Below the pieces are notes generated by a model. That model saw only the letters and a list, made by a program, of their open reading frames with translations. It had not been told where the DNA came from and did no database searches. Shown in pieces: positions 11,021 to 20,039 of a DNA stretch of 64,000 bases. Source of the DNA: Gautieria morchelliformis (taxonomy: Eukaryota; Basidiomycota; Agaricomycetes; Gomphales; Gomphaceae). Position 1 is the stretch's first letter. Every line of letters begins with the position of its first letter. Location: assembly GCA_015179125.1 (NCBI GenBank), contig WHVA01000190.1, forward strand, positions 1 through 64,000, written 5' to 3'. Made by a program: the position numbers and the translations under genes.

Positions 11021-11265
11021 ACTGCCTCACCGAAGCGACACTCGTCTCACATGACCGTGCCAACGGATCGATGCATGGTCTGCTAATGGAAAAATGCACT
11101 GCTGATAGAAAAATAGAACTATCCGATAAAAGCCCTTAAACAAGAGACTAACAGAGATTAGAGGAACTAGCACAGCAAGAGGGTGATAGAATACAACAAC
11201 AGTATGAATTATAACCGAGGACCAAGGCGTTATATCCAACGTAAATCCGTTTGAAAGTCCACATC
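11021..11265 (+). repeat. Direct repeat, copy 2
   Basis: Partner of 10600-10815. It carries about 30 extra bases after the shared GACCGT and again mid-way. The 205-bp spacer between the copies is CT-rich on its left side and has no recognisable content. The pair could be eroded LTRs of a small non-autonomous element, or a simple tandem duplication. Confidence 0.8.
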
Positions 11266-12248
11266 GAATATGACATCCACATCTATGTGTACATCATCAG
11301 GAAAAGCGGTTACGGCGCTAAAACTGTACATAGTGAGCAATCAAAATATATACAGTATGTACAGTATATATATATATCCATAGAACAATATAGACTGTAC
11401 TATCACTGAGCAGGACATGCCAGTGGATCAATCTCCTCAAACTTTATGCAGCATTGCAAACTCCATAGAACTTGGCAAGGGTATTTGTATAGAACATGTA
11501 TCTATACTATGTCCTTCAGTTGAACCATCTATCAATTATCCTAACAAGAAAAGCAAGGGACAGAGGAGCCGCCTGGGGCATCCAAATGCCTGAAATCAGG
11601 AAGTGGTTCACTGTACTACTAGTAGGCTGTTTTTACAATGCAATATCTTACTACACAGGTCATTTTTATTCCCACAAAAAATTGGGCAACATTGGTTTAT
11701 ATTTATAAAGAATTAAGAGCTATTGAACCATCCCTAGAAGATGGTATTGGAGTGATTCACATCCTGAACTCATTCCATTTCCTACTCAGTGATTGTATAT
11801 ATTTTGATTGCTCACTATGTACAGTTTTAGCACTGTAACTGCTTTGCCAAATGTGTCTGCATTGTAGTACTGTCTTGCTTGGCCTTTGCAAGGGTGGATT
11901 TGGCATCCAAGAGGGTCCAGTCCATGCAGTCTCAAAACTTGTTTACCTACTTGAGCCAGGATTCACATAGTGCAGCTTGAAGACCATCTGCAGGTGTTGT
12001 CCGGAGTCGGCAGGCCACTCCAAGGGCCATGATCATCATGTGTGTTGGAATAAAATGAGACACCTTGCTTACTGAGAAAGCTTCTTCTGGAGTTTCTAGC
12101 ACTGGTGGACATAAGTGGAACACCCACTGAACTGTGGAAGAAATACAGATATCTATGCTTGATACAACCGTACATTTCAGAACTGATATGTAAGAGTACC
12201 CTAGTATCTGATACGTGAAGAAAAACATTTACCATACAGTGTATACCA
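11266..12248. other. AT-rich interval without a supported gene
   Basis: Contains TATATA-rich stretches near 11350-11390 and recurring CTGTACTA motifs. Minus-strand frames at 12334-11963 and 12228-11947 lie downstream of the transposon-protein relic at 12249-12602, but show no family features themselves. Confidence 0.4.
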
Positions 12249-12602
12249 TTACCACACTGTCTGATATATAAGTTGATCATGAAACGAATTGATGAAAAAC
12301 CTGTCATACTTCTCCAAACATGTGCACTCATCAAAGTCCAACTGTCCTACATCACCTTGGGGATACCATGGAACAAGGGGGCATGGTTGTACAATCCATT
12401 CAATTGGAACTATCCCTCCTTGTTTCTCCCCATCCTTGTCTTGCAGCCTGTTTATCTCAAACATGTCAATATATTTGGATGGCTCTGGAAGTGGCTTGGA
12501 GAACCATTCAACATATGCAAATAGTTTGGGTACTGGAAGTCCTCCAGACAACTCCTTTTTCTTGCCTGTAACATCCTTTGAGGCTGCAAATATCAGCCTC
12601 AC
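12249..12602 (-). pseudogene. C-terminal relic of a transposon-associated protein
   Basis: A 117-codon minus-strand frame reads RLIFAAS, then LFAYVEWFSKPLPEPS, GGIVPIEWIVQPCPLVP, CTCLEKYDRFFINSFHD and YQTVW. In my memory this order (RLIF, YVEWF, a VP.. IV..C.L.P block, then YDRFFIN) recurs at the C-terminus of Plavaka-like transposon proteins of Agaricomycetes. The frame opens abruptly at 12602 next to the gypsy fragment on the other strand, so only the end of the gene remains. The assignment is tentative; a real C-terminal exon of a host gene is the alternative. Confidence 0.45.
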
Positions 12603-12979
12603 TTGTGCTATGCAAAGTCCTATAAAAACGAGTGTAAGAAATGACTGAAAATGTTTAAATAAATAAGATATCTTTACTGGCCAATCCTACTTGTTCAGTT
12701 CCCTCCTCACTTTCCACCTCGATGGCTGCACATACATTCCTGATGCTGATGGCCTCCGGCTCCGAGTACTTCAGTACAAACATGACCATGTACTCTTGGG
12801 ACATTTCGGTCAAAATAAGACCTTAGAACTCATCAGACGGGAATACACATGGCCCACACTTCGGTCTTTCATCGTTGACTTTTTCAAGTCCTGCACTACT
12901 GGCTTGCGTTCAAAGTCACAGTGTCATCAGCCTTATGGCTCCCTGCAGCAGCTTCCGATACCCGAGCAGCCTTGGAATT

Positions 12980-14061
12980 TGTTACGATACGATCCTTCAT
13001 AAGGTTGACTGAGCTTGGGGGTGAAAGCCGAGGTAAGGGCCGAGGTTATAGGGCAAGGTTCTGATAGGGAGGTCGGAGAGGGACTTGGCTTCAGCTTATG
13101 TGCTGCGCCGACCCTACATGTTGTAAGTCACGGCACGCAAGTTGCTGCGTACATATATGATGAGGGGTGAAGGGAACTAAGGAGAAATATCTTCAAGCAC
13201 CAATTAAGGGCTGAAGCGAGTCTGGGACCAAAACAACGAGAAATGTGGCTTCAATACAGCCAGCTACAATAGCACAAATGGAGTTTCTTACTGCCTAAGA
13301 GTCTATACATGTTTCCTAGCTATTTAAGTAGTTTGTAACGAAGCTATACTAAGGTAGATATGAATGATGCTTGTGGAGCGAACAGGTGCCGCCAGTGCAT
13401 GATACATGCACCGGTGCTGGAGTATGTACCTATTAGATACTAGTGCCTTGAACTGTGGAGCTCATTCTATATTACTGTGGAGCTAATATATCATTCAGGA
13501 ATGATGGAGCGCAGAAGGTGCTCCATCTCGGATCTGTGCCTCAAGTGGCCCCGGAACCTGGCTCGCGAGTGATGTCACATGCGCATCTAATGGATCCCGG
13601 GTGGTAATGTGCATATGCACGAGTATGAGCGCAAGAATGCTAGGATAGAGCTTGATCTCCCATCCATAATATAACACTACGTACGAGTCCCAACTTCGGA
13701 GGTAAATGAATAAGAGGCGAGGTTTGGCTTAAGAGGCGAAGACTTAGAAACTAGCTAAGGATCAAAGAGTATGATAGTTGATTTTCAGACTGAAGAATAG
13801 GAATGCATACAAGGGGTTTATATACGGGCGAGAGTAAGGGTCAGGGGCGAGCATATACGGGGAATCAGGGCGAGGTCAATATACAAGTGATGCGTGATGG
13901 AACAGGATAAGTAACTAAGGGGATTCGGGCATGGGATCAAGGTCGGATATGAGCTCAGGCTCGGGCTTAGAATCACAGTACTTGGGCACGAGTATCACAA
14001 GGCTTGGGCTCGGAAAAAAGGTTGTACCGGTAAGTAACCGGCCAAAGGCTGGGTCCTTACA
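12980..14061 (-). mobile_element. Solo LTR (family 1) with 5-bp TSD, itself interrupted
   Basis: Begins TGTTAC and ends CTTACA, flanked by GAATT at 12975-12979 and 14062-14066. The minus strand carries a TATATAAACCCC box, so the sense orientation is probably minus. After removing the nested LTR (13119-13676) and its TSD copy, the length is about 519 bp, close to the 531 bp of the relative at 34299-34829. Confidence 0.92.
13119..13676. mobile_element. Second solo LTR nested inside the first
   Basis: Starts TGTTGTAAGTCACGG and ends ATATAACA, flanked by CTACA (13114-13118) and CTACG (13677-13681), a 5-bp TSD with one mismatch. The sister LTR at 34299-34829 lacks it and so shows the empty site. 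No coding sequence. Orientation not determined. Confidence 0.88.
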
Positions 14062-14292
14062 GAATTAAATCTCCATGGATTTCATTGAGCAGTTGCCGGC
14101 GTCTTTGGGATTCACTGCAATCCTTGTAGTAGTTTGCCACTTAACCAAGCAGAGCATATTCATCCTGACCTACGACACGGTCACATCCGCAGACCTCACC
14201 CGCCTGTTTGTCTTGCACGTTTTCTCAAAGCACGGTGTCCCTACCCATGTGACATCCGACCAAGGTTCAGAATTCGTCTTGCACCTTTTTCG

Positions 14293-14345
14293 TTCCTCCT
14301 ATTCACTGATATCATATGAGCATTCAGTATAAGTAGTTTGCATTC
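14293..14345 (+). repeat. Short LTR-related fragment
   Basis: TCCTATTCACTGATATCATA followed by TGAGCATTCAGTATAAGTAG and TTTGCATTC matches 30454-30503 inside the large LTR-derived inverted repeat. It joins the plus-strand integrase fragment to the minus-strand RT/RNase H fragment and probably marks a recombination junction. Confidence 0.75.
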
Positions 14346-14712
14346 GATAGGGGAGCCAGAGCCCTCCAGATAGTGTCTCCAACGTTGAAACACTTCAAAA
14401 ATTGCCAATAGCTCTTTATCATGGACATTGTAATTTAATTTGGCACTGGAAAATGTTTGGGAGTGGAAGGCTACCGGGTGCAGGACACCTTCTTCATTGA
14501 ACAAAGACAGGATTGCGCCAAGGGCATAATCTGAGGCGTCGGTTTCCACAACCATAGGCCAATCGGGAATCCAATGTGACAGAATTGGAGCCAAAGTGAA
14601 AGCTTCCTTGAGGTAATTGAAAGACTTTCGGCATTCTTCGGTAAATGCCCAAGGGGTGCCTTTATGAGTAAGCTGGGTGAGGGGAACCGTGATGTTGGAA
14701 TAATTATAAATA
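14345..14712 (-). pseudogene. Ty3/gypsy reverse transcriptase/RNase H fragment
   Basis: The minus strand encodes FIYNYSNITVPLTQLTHKGT, PWAFTEECRKSFNYLKEAF, VVETDASDYALGAILS and LNYNVHDKELLAIFEVFQRW: the RT thumb/tether and the start of the RNase H domain of a gypsy Pol, with the first RNase H Asp in ETDASD. It is bounded by the LTR fragment on one side and a truncated LINE on the other. The longer minus-strand frame continuing to 15119 is only the antisense of the LINE RNase H. Confidence 0.88.
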
Positions 14713-16050
14713 AAGGGGCACCGCTCGCCACTGCATGAAATCATGCACGCGTTCGACATGAAGCCTGAGGAGATGGAAGAGATACATACAGTATGCTTCG
14801 GGCCCAAGTGGGCGCCAGCCTTCAAGATAAGCATACCAAAGAGCAAACAGCAGGCAGCTGATGAGATAGAGACAGACCCAGCAGACGTCAAGATATACAC
14901 AGATGGGTCATGCATCGAAGGGGGAATAGGGGCGGCTGCGGTACTGTACAAGAACGGAGTAGAGAAAATGGCAGTCAGACTATATATGGGGACCAAGCAG
15001 GAGCATACAGTTTTTGAGGCAGAGCTAGTGGGGGCAGCTATAGGGGCCAAGCTGCTAAACACCGAAAGAGGGAAAAGATACGTTATCGCAACCGACAACC
15101 AGGCGGCCCTGCAGACCACGAGGTGCGAGAAGGCGATACCAGCGCAATATTTGGTGAACGCCCTGCACAGGCAAATACAAGGAGTAATGGAGCAACAACC
15201 GGGAGTAAAGGTAGTGATGAAGTGGGTACCAGGACATCAGGGGATAGAGGGGAATGAGAGAGCGGACGAAGAGGCAAAAAGGGCGGCGAAAGGGGATTCA
15301 AGCGAGGAGAGATTAATCCCCATTGAGTGCAGGGGAACCCTACCGAGGAGCAGAACGGCAGAGATTCAGAGATATCAGAAGTTCCTCCAGAGAGGCCAAA
15401 GCCGCCTTTGCCAGGTCCCCACGAGCCAAGAACGCGCACAGGATAGACCCCTCGATGCCCTCCGCAGCTTTCACTAGACTTAGCCACGAGCTCCCACGCA
15501 GACATGCCAGCATTCTGACACAGCTCAGAACAGGACACGTACCCCTAAACAAACACTTGCACAAGATCGGCAGAGCTGACATGCCCATGTGCCCAGCATG
15601 CAGGCGAGCGAATGAAACAGTGCACCACTTTCTGTTCAGGTGCCCGGCCTACAAGGAGCAAAGGAAAAATCTAGAACGCGGACTCAGGAGGGCAGCAACG
15701 TCAGCGCGCACCTTGCTAGGCAGGCCAAAGGCTATGACACACCTGTTCAGATACCTACACGACACCAGAAGATTCGCCAAAACACACGGAGACTTGACGC
15801 TTGTGCAGAAAGAGGGAGAGACACGATAACAAGAACGAAGACAGGGGCACATCTGCGCTAAGCGCGAAACTCACTCCTCGCTCACACAGGCACGGACTTG
15901 CACAGGGCTTCGCCCATGCTGCACAAGCGGAGATAGAGAAAGATAGGGTAGTTAGCAAACCATGTAGACGGGGGATTTGTAGAAACCGTCTTACATAGGG
16001 CAATGCCCCAAAAGACGTAAAATTGGATTATAAAAAAAAAAAAAAAAAAA
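14713..16050 (+). mobile_element. 5'-truncated Tad-like LINE with poly(A) tail
   Basis: 3' end of a non-LTR retrotransposon. The first frame (to 15477) starts inside ORF2 (HRSPLHEIMHAFDM) and gives a complete RNase H domain with its acidic residues: YTDGSC, FEAELVGA, IATDNQAAL and NERADEEAK. A frameshift near 15390-15420 moves the reading to the frame ending at 15829, which has a CCHC motif (CPACRRANETVHHFLFRC). A run of 20 A residues ends near 16050. The family differs from the LINE at 51.9-59.1 kb. No TSD can be matched, because the 5' side joins gypsy sequence and the 3' side joins the RRM gene. Confidence 0.9.
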
Positions 16051-16314
16051 AACCTCGACGCCACTTCTGCTTCAAGTCTTGGTACGTGATTTCGAGTTTT
16101 CCCTTGTCGGTAAGATGTAGTGTGACCCTACCGAACAACTACAGTGACATCCTCTACACCGGTGCCCTCTGCTTCACCTTCACCATCTTCAGCGGCCTCT
16201 GCAGTGGCGGCCGCGTGTTAGACTAATACGCCTAATCCTCTCCAGTGCGCTTTTTTGATCTCTTCAAATGACACGTTCCATTTCACTTGTCTTTCCGCTT
16301 ACAAGTCTCCTCAG

Positions 16315-18699
16315 GACCACAAATGTCTATATCAACGGCCTCCCCCCGCACTTTAAAGCAGAACAACTTTACGCGCTCACGTCTCAATTCGGCACGGTGC
16401 TTAGTTGCAGGACGTTCACGAGGCAGTTGGCGGAATGTCCGTCGTGAGTTGGTTTTCATCCCGGCCGTTTACGATAATCTGTTGGCTCCGTGACCGGTCG
16501 TGTTCCGAGTTAGCAGTCTCCGGTTTTTTTTTCCCGTCTCCTCGTTTGATCTATCCTATTCTCACTGACGTGTTTCATTATGAAGTGGGTATGGATTCGT
16601 CCTGTGAGCGTACCCGCGTCTTATATCAAGCAAACTCGATTATTAAACCATTCATTCACTCAATTATCGTATGCAACGTACTCACCCTTCCTTGATATAC
16701 CCAACCCAATACTCATCCTACCTAAATTAAAAAAAATCGCACCTAGGTTCGACACCCTTCCCGCAGCACAGCAGTGCATAAAAGTGCTGCGCTCGCATCA
16801 TAATTTGCATCCTACATTTGCGAAGGTGCGTCTGTTGCGTCTTTATACGAGTATGTTCTAAAGTTTGAAGAAATTTCATTTCGCCGCGTACCACTCCCTT
16901 TACACCAACACTCTTCTCATTCCCTCTCCAGCAAGCCCACAAGATCACTCGCACACCCACAGTGGGGACCCTCTCTGTTGGGGCCCCTTCCACACACTCC
17001 ACTTCCAACTCCAACCAGCCTCCATACTTCCTTGGATCCTCACCCAAACAACAGCAATACAGACGGTGGATACACCTCATACAACAATAAGTCCAATACT
17101 GCATCTACAAACGCAGCCTCCTCCGCATACATTCCGTCCGCGATGAACGCAGCTCTCGGTAGCGGAGGTGTTACCTACGGAGTGGAGTTGGTCGAAAGTG
17201 AAGATGGGGTCGCTGATATCTATATCGAAGGGTACGTTTGTGTCCGTATGCGTCCATATCGTCTTTTCGTGAGCTGAGTGGAACTCCTGTCCTCGACCAC
17301 CTCTCAAATTCCACTCATTTATTAAGACACCCCGCTCTCGATGTTTCTCATAACCCCGCTTCGTCCACAACCGTGCACCACCAAAAGAAAAATCAAACCA
17401 CAGCATAATAATCATCACAGCCTGCCGCACACCCTAATGCCTTCCACCTTCCGCGCACTCCTTCCCCATCTCCCGCACGCACACCGCTTTTCGCTGATAC
17501 GCGGCGCCTTTCCGACTCGGGGTTAGGCCTTGAGGAAGATGAGATGGATGGAGGTATGGTAGCCGGCGGGAGGGGAAGGGGAGAACGAGGAGGCTTGTTG
17601 TTTTCGTTAGGTGGGTGCTTATCCATGCTTCCTCGTGCTTTGACCTTCGCTCCTCGACTCCTCTTTCGCGTCTACTCCTCAACTTGGTGGTGCTAAGTTT
17701 ACAACATTGAAATCGGATGATAATCACCACCTTGTTGTCCCTTCCGGCATCTCCTCCTTGGACATCGTTTGACACAGCTTTTGTATTTTTCTTTCCCCCT
17801 TTACGAGCTCTATGACTTGAGTAGCATATGTTTATTTAATGCTCTATGATTCCGCCTCGGTTTTTCTTAAATCGCTCTCTTCTGTCGTCATCGAATGGTT
17901 GTCTTGTCTCTTGGATTGTGCCTGGATTTCTATTTCTTTCCGTCTGTCCGCATTCCTCTCACTCCATTCCACGCTAAACTCCTCCACCTCTCCTCCCAAC
18001 TCGCGCCGCAGCCCACGACATTCTGCCCAAGTTCCACGGCCGGGCGATCCGCAGGTATAGTGCACGCCTCAGGGTGTCCTTCGCTGACGACTTGGACGCA
18101 GAGCGCGAGCGCTTGGCTGCGATTGGGCACGAACAGCCTGGACCTCTAACTGAACATGGATTTGGATTTGAGGGCGGGGGAATGGGGGCGCACAATGCGG
18201 ATGATGGTAATAGGTTTGATGCGTACGGGGACATGAACGGAAATGGGGGTACGTATGGTAATGCAGACACAAATGTGGATGCCTTTGCCGCGGAGGACGT
18301 TTACAGCTACACAGATGCTGACGCGAACTCGGTCATCTGCACCAACAATGCCAACGCACAAGCCGAACGCAGTCACGAAGGTGAACGCAAGTCAGAAAAA
18401 CACCAACAGCCGATCATATCAGGACTCCCAGGCGCCGCTACAGAGGGGGGGGGCCTACGATCCGTTTTATGAGGGTTTTGAAGGAAGACAGAACGTACTT
18501 GGGCAGACTGGTATCGGGTATGGGAACGGGGAGTGGAACGGGAATTTTGAAGGGAGCAGCATCGGCAACTTGGGCTATGGACAGCATCAGAGTCGCGGCC
18601 AAGACCAATATGATACTACAGGATTCAGCCCCTTCATCTTGGTATGAGCTGGACCCAATTGATGAAGGTCCGCAGGTGCCCCAAGTGGTCCAGACACCG
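16315..18699 (+). pseudogene. Two-RRM RNA-binding protein gene, copy A
   Basis: Exon 16315-16443 gives RRM1 strand 1 (NVYINGLPPHF). An 18-nt micro-exon (16586-16603) encodes RNP1 core GYGFV, and 16747-16825 gives FDTLPAAQQCIKVLRSHHNL. RRM2 follows (DIYIEGLP from 17208; AAHDILPKFHGRAIRRYSAR and RVSFADDLDAERERLA at 18010-18110), then a Gly/Asn/Tyr-rich tail. The 5' exons present in copy B are missing; a LINE tail abuts at 16050. Frameshifts occur in the middle exons, in a G9 run near 18447 and in a C4 run near 18632. The last exon is cut at 18699 by the tnp2 element and resumes at 24159-24203 (VNIINLPSDCEFIS, then TGA). Homologues are fungal tandem-RRM proteins; the exact orthologue is not assigned. 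Confidence 0.85.
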
Positions 18700-18748
18700 C
18701 ACTGCGGGAACAAACCCCCTGATAAATCAGTGGGACGTCCATACCCGG

Positions 18749-18818
18749 TTTTTGGTGGATGGTCCACCATCGGTTGACGGACACTCCACCGGTCCGATGG
18801 TGGACCATCCACCAAAAA
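18749..18818. repeat. Perfect 25-bp subterminal inverted repeat
   Basis: TTTTTGGTGGATGGTCCACC, extended to 18773, is matched exactly by its reverse complement at 18794-18818, with a 20-bp spacer containing CTCCACCGGT. It lies 49 bp inside the left end of the tnp2 element and is built from the same GGTGGA/TCCACC motif that recurs at the right end. Such arrays serve as accessory-protein binding sites in plant CACTA elements; that role is inferred here. Confidence 0.9.
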
Positions 18819-19374
18819 TCCCCCATGGTAAGTCCACCGGGTGCTCAGGGGTCCATGTCCCCTAACCACTCACAGTACATGGACTATCCACTCACAGCAA
18901 AGCCGTTTTTTTCGTGGATTTTATATCCATATGCATATCAAGAGGAGCATCCCAACATGCTGTCAATTGTTTCTCCACCGGCATGCCGGTGGATTCTCCC
19001 ATATCTGGGACATAGAGGTTCCTAGTTATATATAAAGGGTTATCCACTAAAATATATGTTCATACTCCACTCAAAGTTCAATATGAATTCCACTAAATTG
19101 GCACAAGGATTAACCATTCAAAATGAAGGGACTAAGGACGGGTAGGAAAAAAAGCACAATTTATAATCCTGTGAATCTTGCAGACCAACTCATATCACAG
19201 TAACTAGGTAATGAATTAATACACGCTAAACATTATGGAGAGAAGTAACTTACAGTTTTATTTGTTGGCTAGGTTTCTTACATTAAGTATGAGACGACTA
19301 ACTTAGAGGTTTATGCCTGTTGCAGTCATTTTAATTAGATTAGAGGACATAGAGCACACAGGAAAATAGTACAG

Positions 19375-19477
19375 TACATGGCTTGAGCACGATTCGAAAG
19401 CGGGTGTTGTTGCAACAACGATTAGTCGCCCACCTGAGCGCGTAAACCACTGCACCACAGGAACCACTGCAAACACA
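19375..19477 (-). ncRNA. tRNA-like sequence, possibly a SINE
   Basis: On the minus strand TGGTGCAGTGGTT resembles a Pol III A box and CTTTCGAATCG, about 50 bases later, resembles a B box (GGTTCGAATCC). The outer arms do not form a good acceptor stem, so this is not a working tRNA. A tRNA-derived SINE or tRNA pseudogene fits better. It lies inside the tnp2 element upstream of the transposase gene. Confidence 0.4.
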
Positions 19478-19638
19478 TGGTGTGACATGGTATAGGTTAG
19501 CAATAGGTGCACAGCGCGGATTACTGTAATATTGCTTGGCTTGTTCGAGGGTGGGCACCACACCGTGGAGACTTACCATTAGCGGACTGTTCTGGTGATG
19601 TAGTGTAATTGTTAGTAATGTAATTATTAGCTAGGTAG

Positions 19639-19911
19639 CTAAATCATGTGAGCTTGTATACGGAGCGCGTCACCGATTAGTATGTATGGACGTATCTTTA
19701 CGCTCACGGCAGTGGTTACAACGGACATTACAAGTAATCGCAGAAGTCGAATCTCTTCTTTCAGTAGCATTAGTTCTTTTGTGGCATCATCGTTCGGCGT
19801 TTTGGGGGGGACGTCTCTAGCTTTCTCTGTGAATTTAGAACTAACTGTGGCTGTTCTAGCTTTAGCAGGGAGGCGTTTGGCTTGCTTCTTATGCGGGGCC
19901 ATAGTCGTCAA
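19639..19911 (-). CDS. Small basic/leucine-rich ORF divergent from tnp2
   Basis: A 90-codon minus-strand frame with a Lys/Arg-rich N-terminus (MAPHKKQAKRLPAKARTA) followed by a leucine-rich helix (KELMLLKEEIRLLRLL) that could form a coiled coil. A GTAATGT donor-like site follows that helix, so the real protein may continue into another exon. It is transcribed away from the transposase gene within the same element. CACTA elements often encode a second DNA-binding protein; whether this is one is a guess, and it may be a chance frame. Confidence 0.35.
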   Translation of the reverse strand: MTTMAPHKKQAKRLPAKARTATVSSKFTEKARDVPPKTPNDDATKELMLLKEEIRLLRLLVMSVVTTAVSVKIRPYILIGDALRIQAHMI

Positions 19912-20039
19912 GCTAGAGCAAGGACACAGTCGTACTAGGTTGTAGTCTGTGAGGGATAAACCCGGCGCGTGCCATGGTCACGTGATTGGATCTGTGCTTG
20001 TGTCTGCAATCTTGCTTCAATCCTGCCGCGCACTGGACG

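Larger units (their letters stand above)
12691..14292 (+). pseudogene. Ty3/gypsy integrase fragment split by an LTR insertion
   Basis: The left part (12691-12979) encodes the H2C2 zinc-binding domain of a gypsy integrase: LLGHFGQNKTLELIRREYTW and FFKSCTTG. The second Cys of the CxxC pair is replaced by Gly. The right part (14062-14292) begins the catalytic core: MDFIEQLPASLGFTAILVVV and HVTSDQGSEFV, with the second Asp (TSDQG) visible. The two halves are separated by a solo LTR (12980-14061) flanked by the duplicated target GAATT. Removing it joins PWN to ISMDFIEQ with a single stop codon (TAA) between them, where the related copy at 31.8 kb has TCC. The fragment ends near 14292 against an unrelated LTR fragment. 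Confidence 0.9.

Noticed and set aside
14712-15119. N-terminal half of a 292-codon minus-strand frame
   Set aside because: It is the antisense of the LINE RNase H. Only the part from 14712 downwards (gypsy RT/RNase H) is real coding sequence.
18074-18376. Minus-strand frames over the RRM C-terminal region
   Set aside because: Antisense of the RVSFADDLDAERERLA coding exon, which has clear homology in both paralogs.
19375-19477. Functional tRNA gene
   Set aside because: No consistent acceptor stem or clear anticodon arm; only box-like promoter strings.
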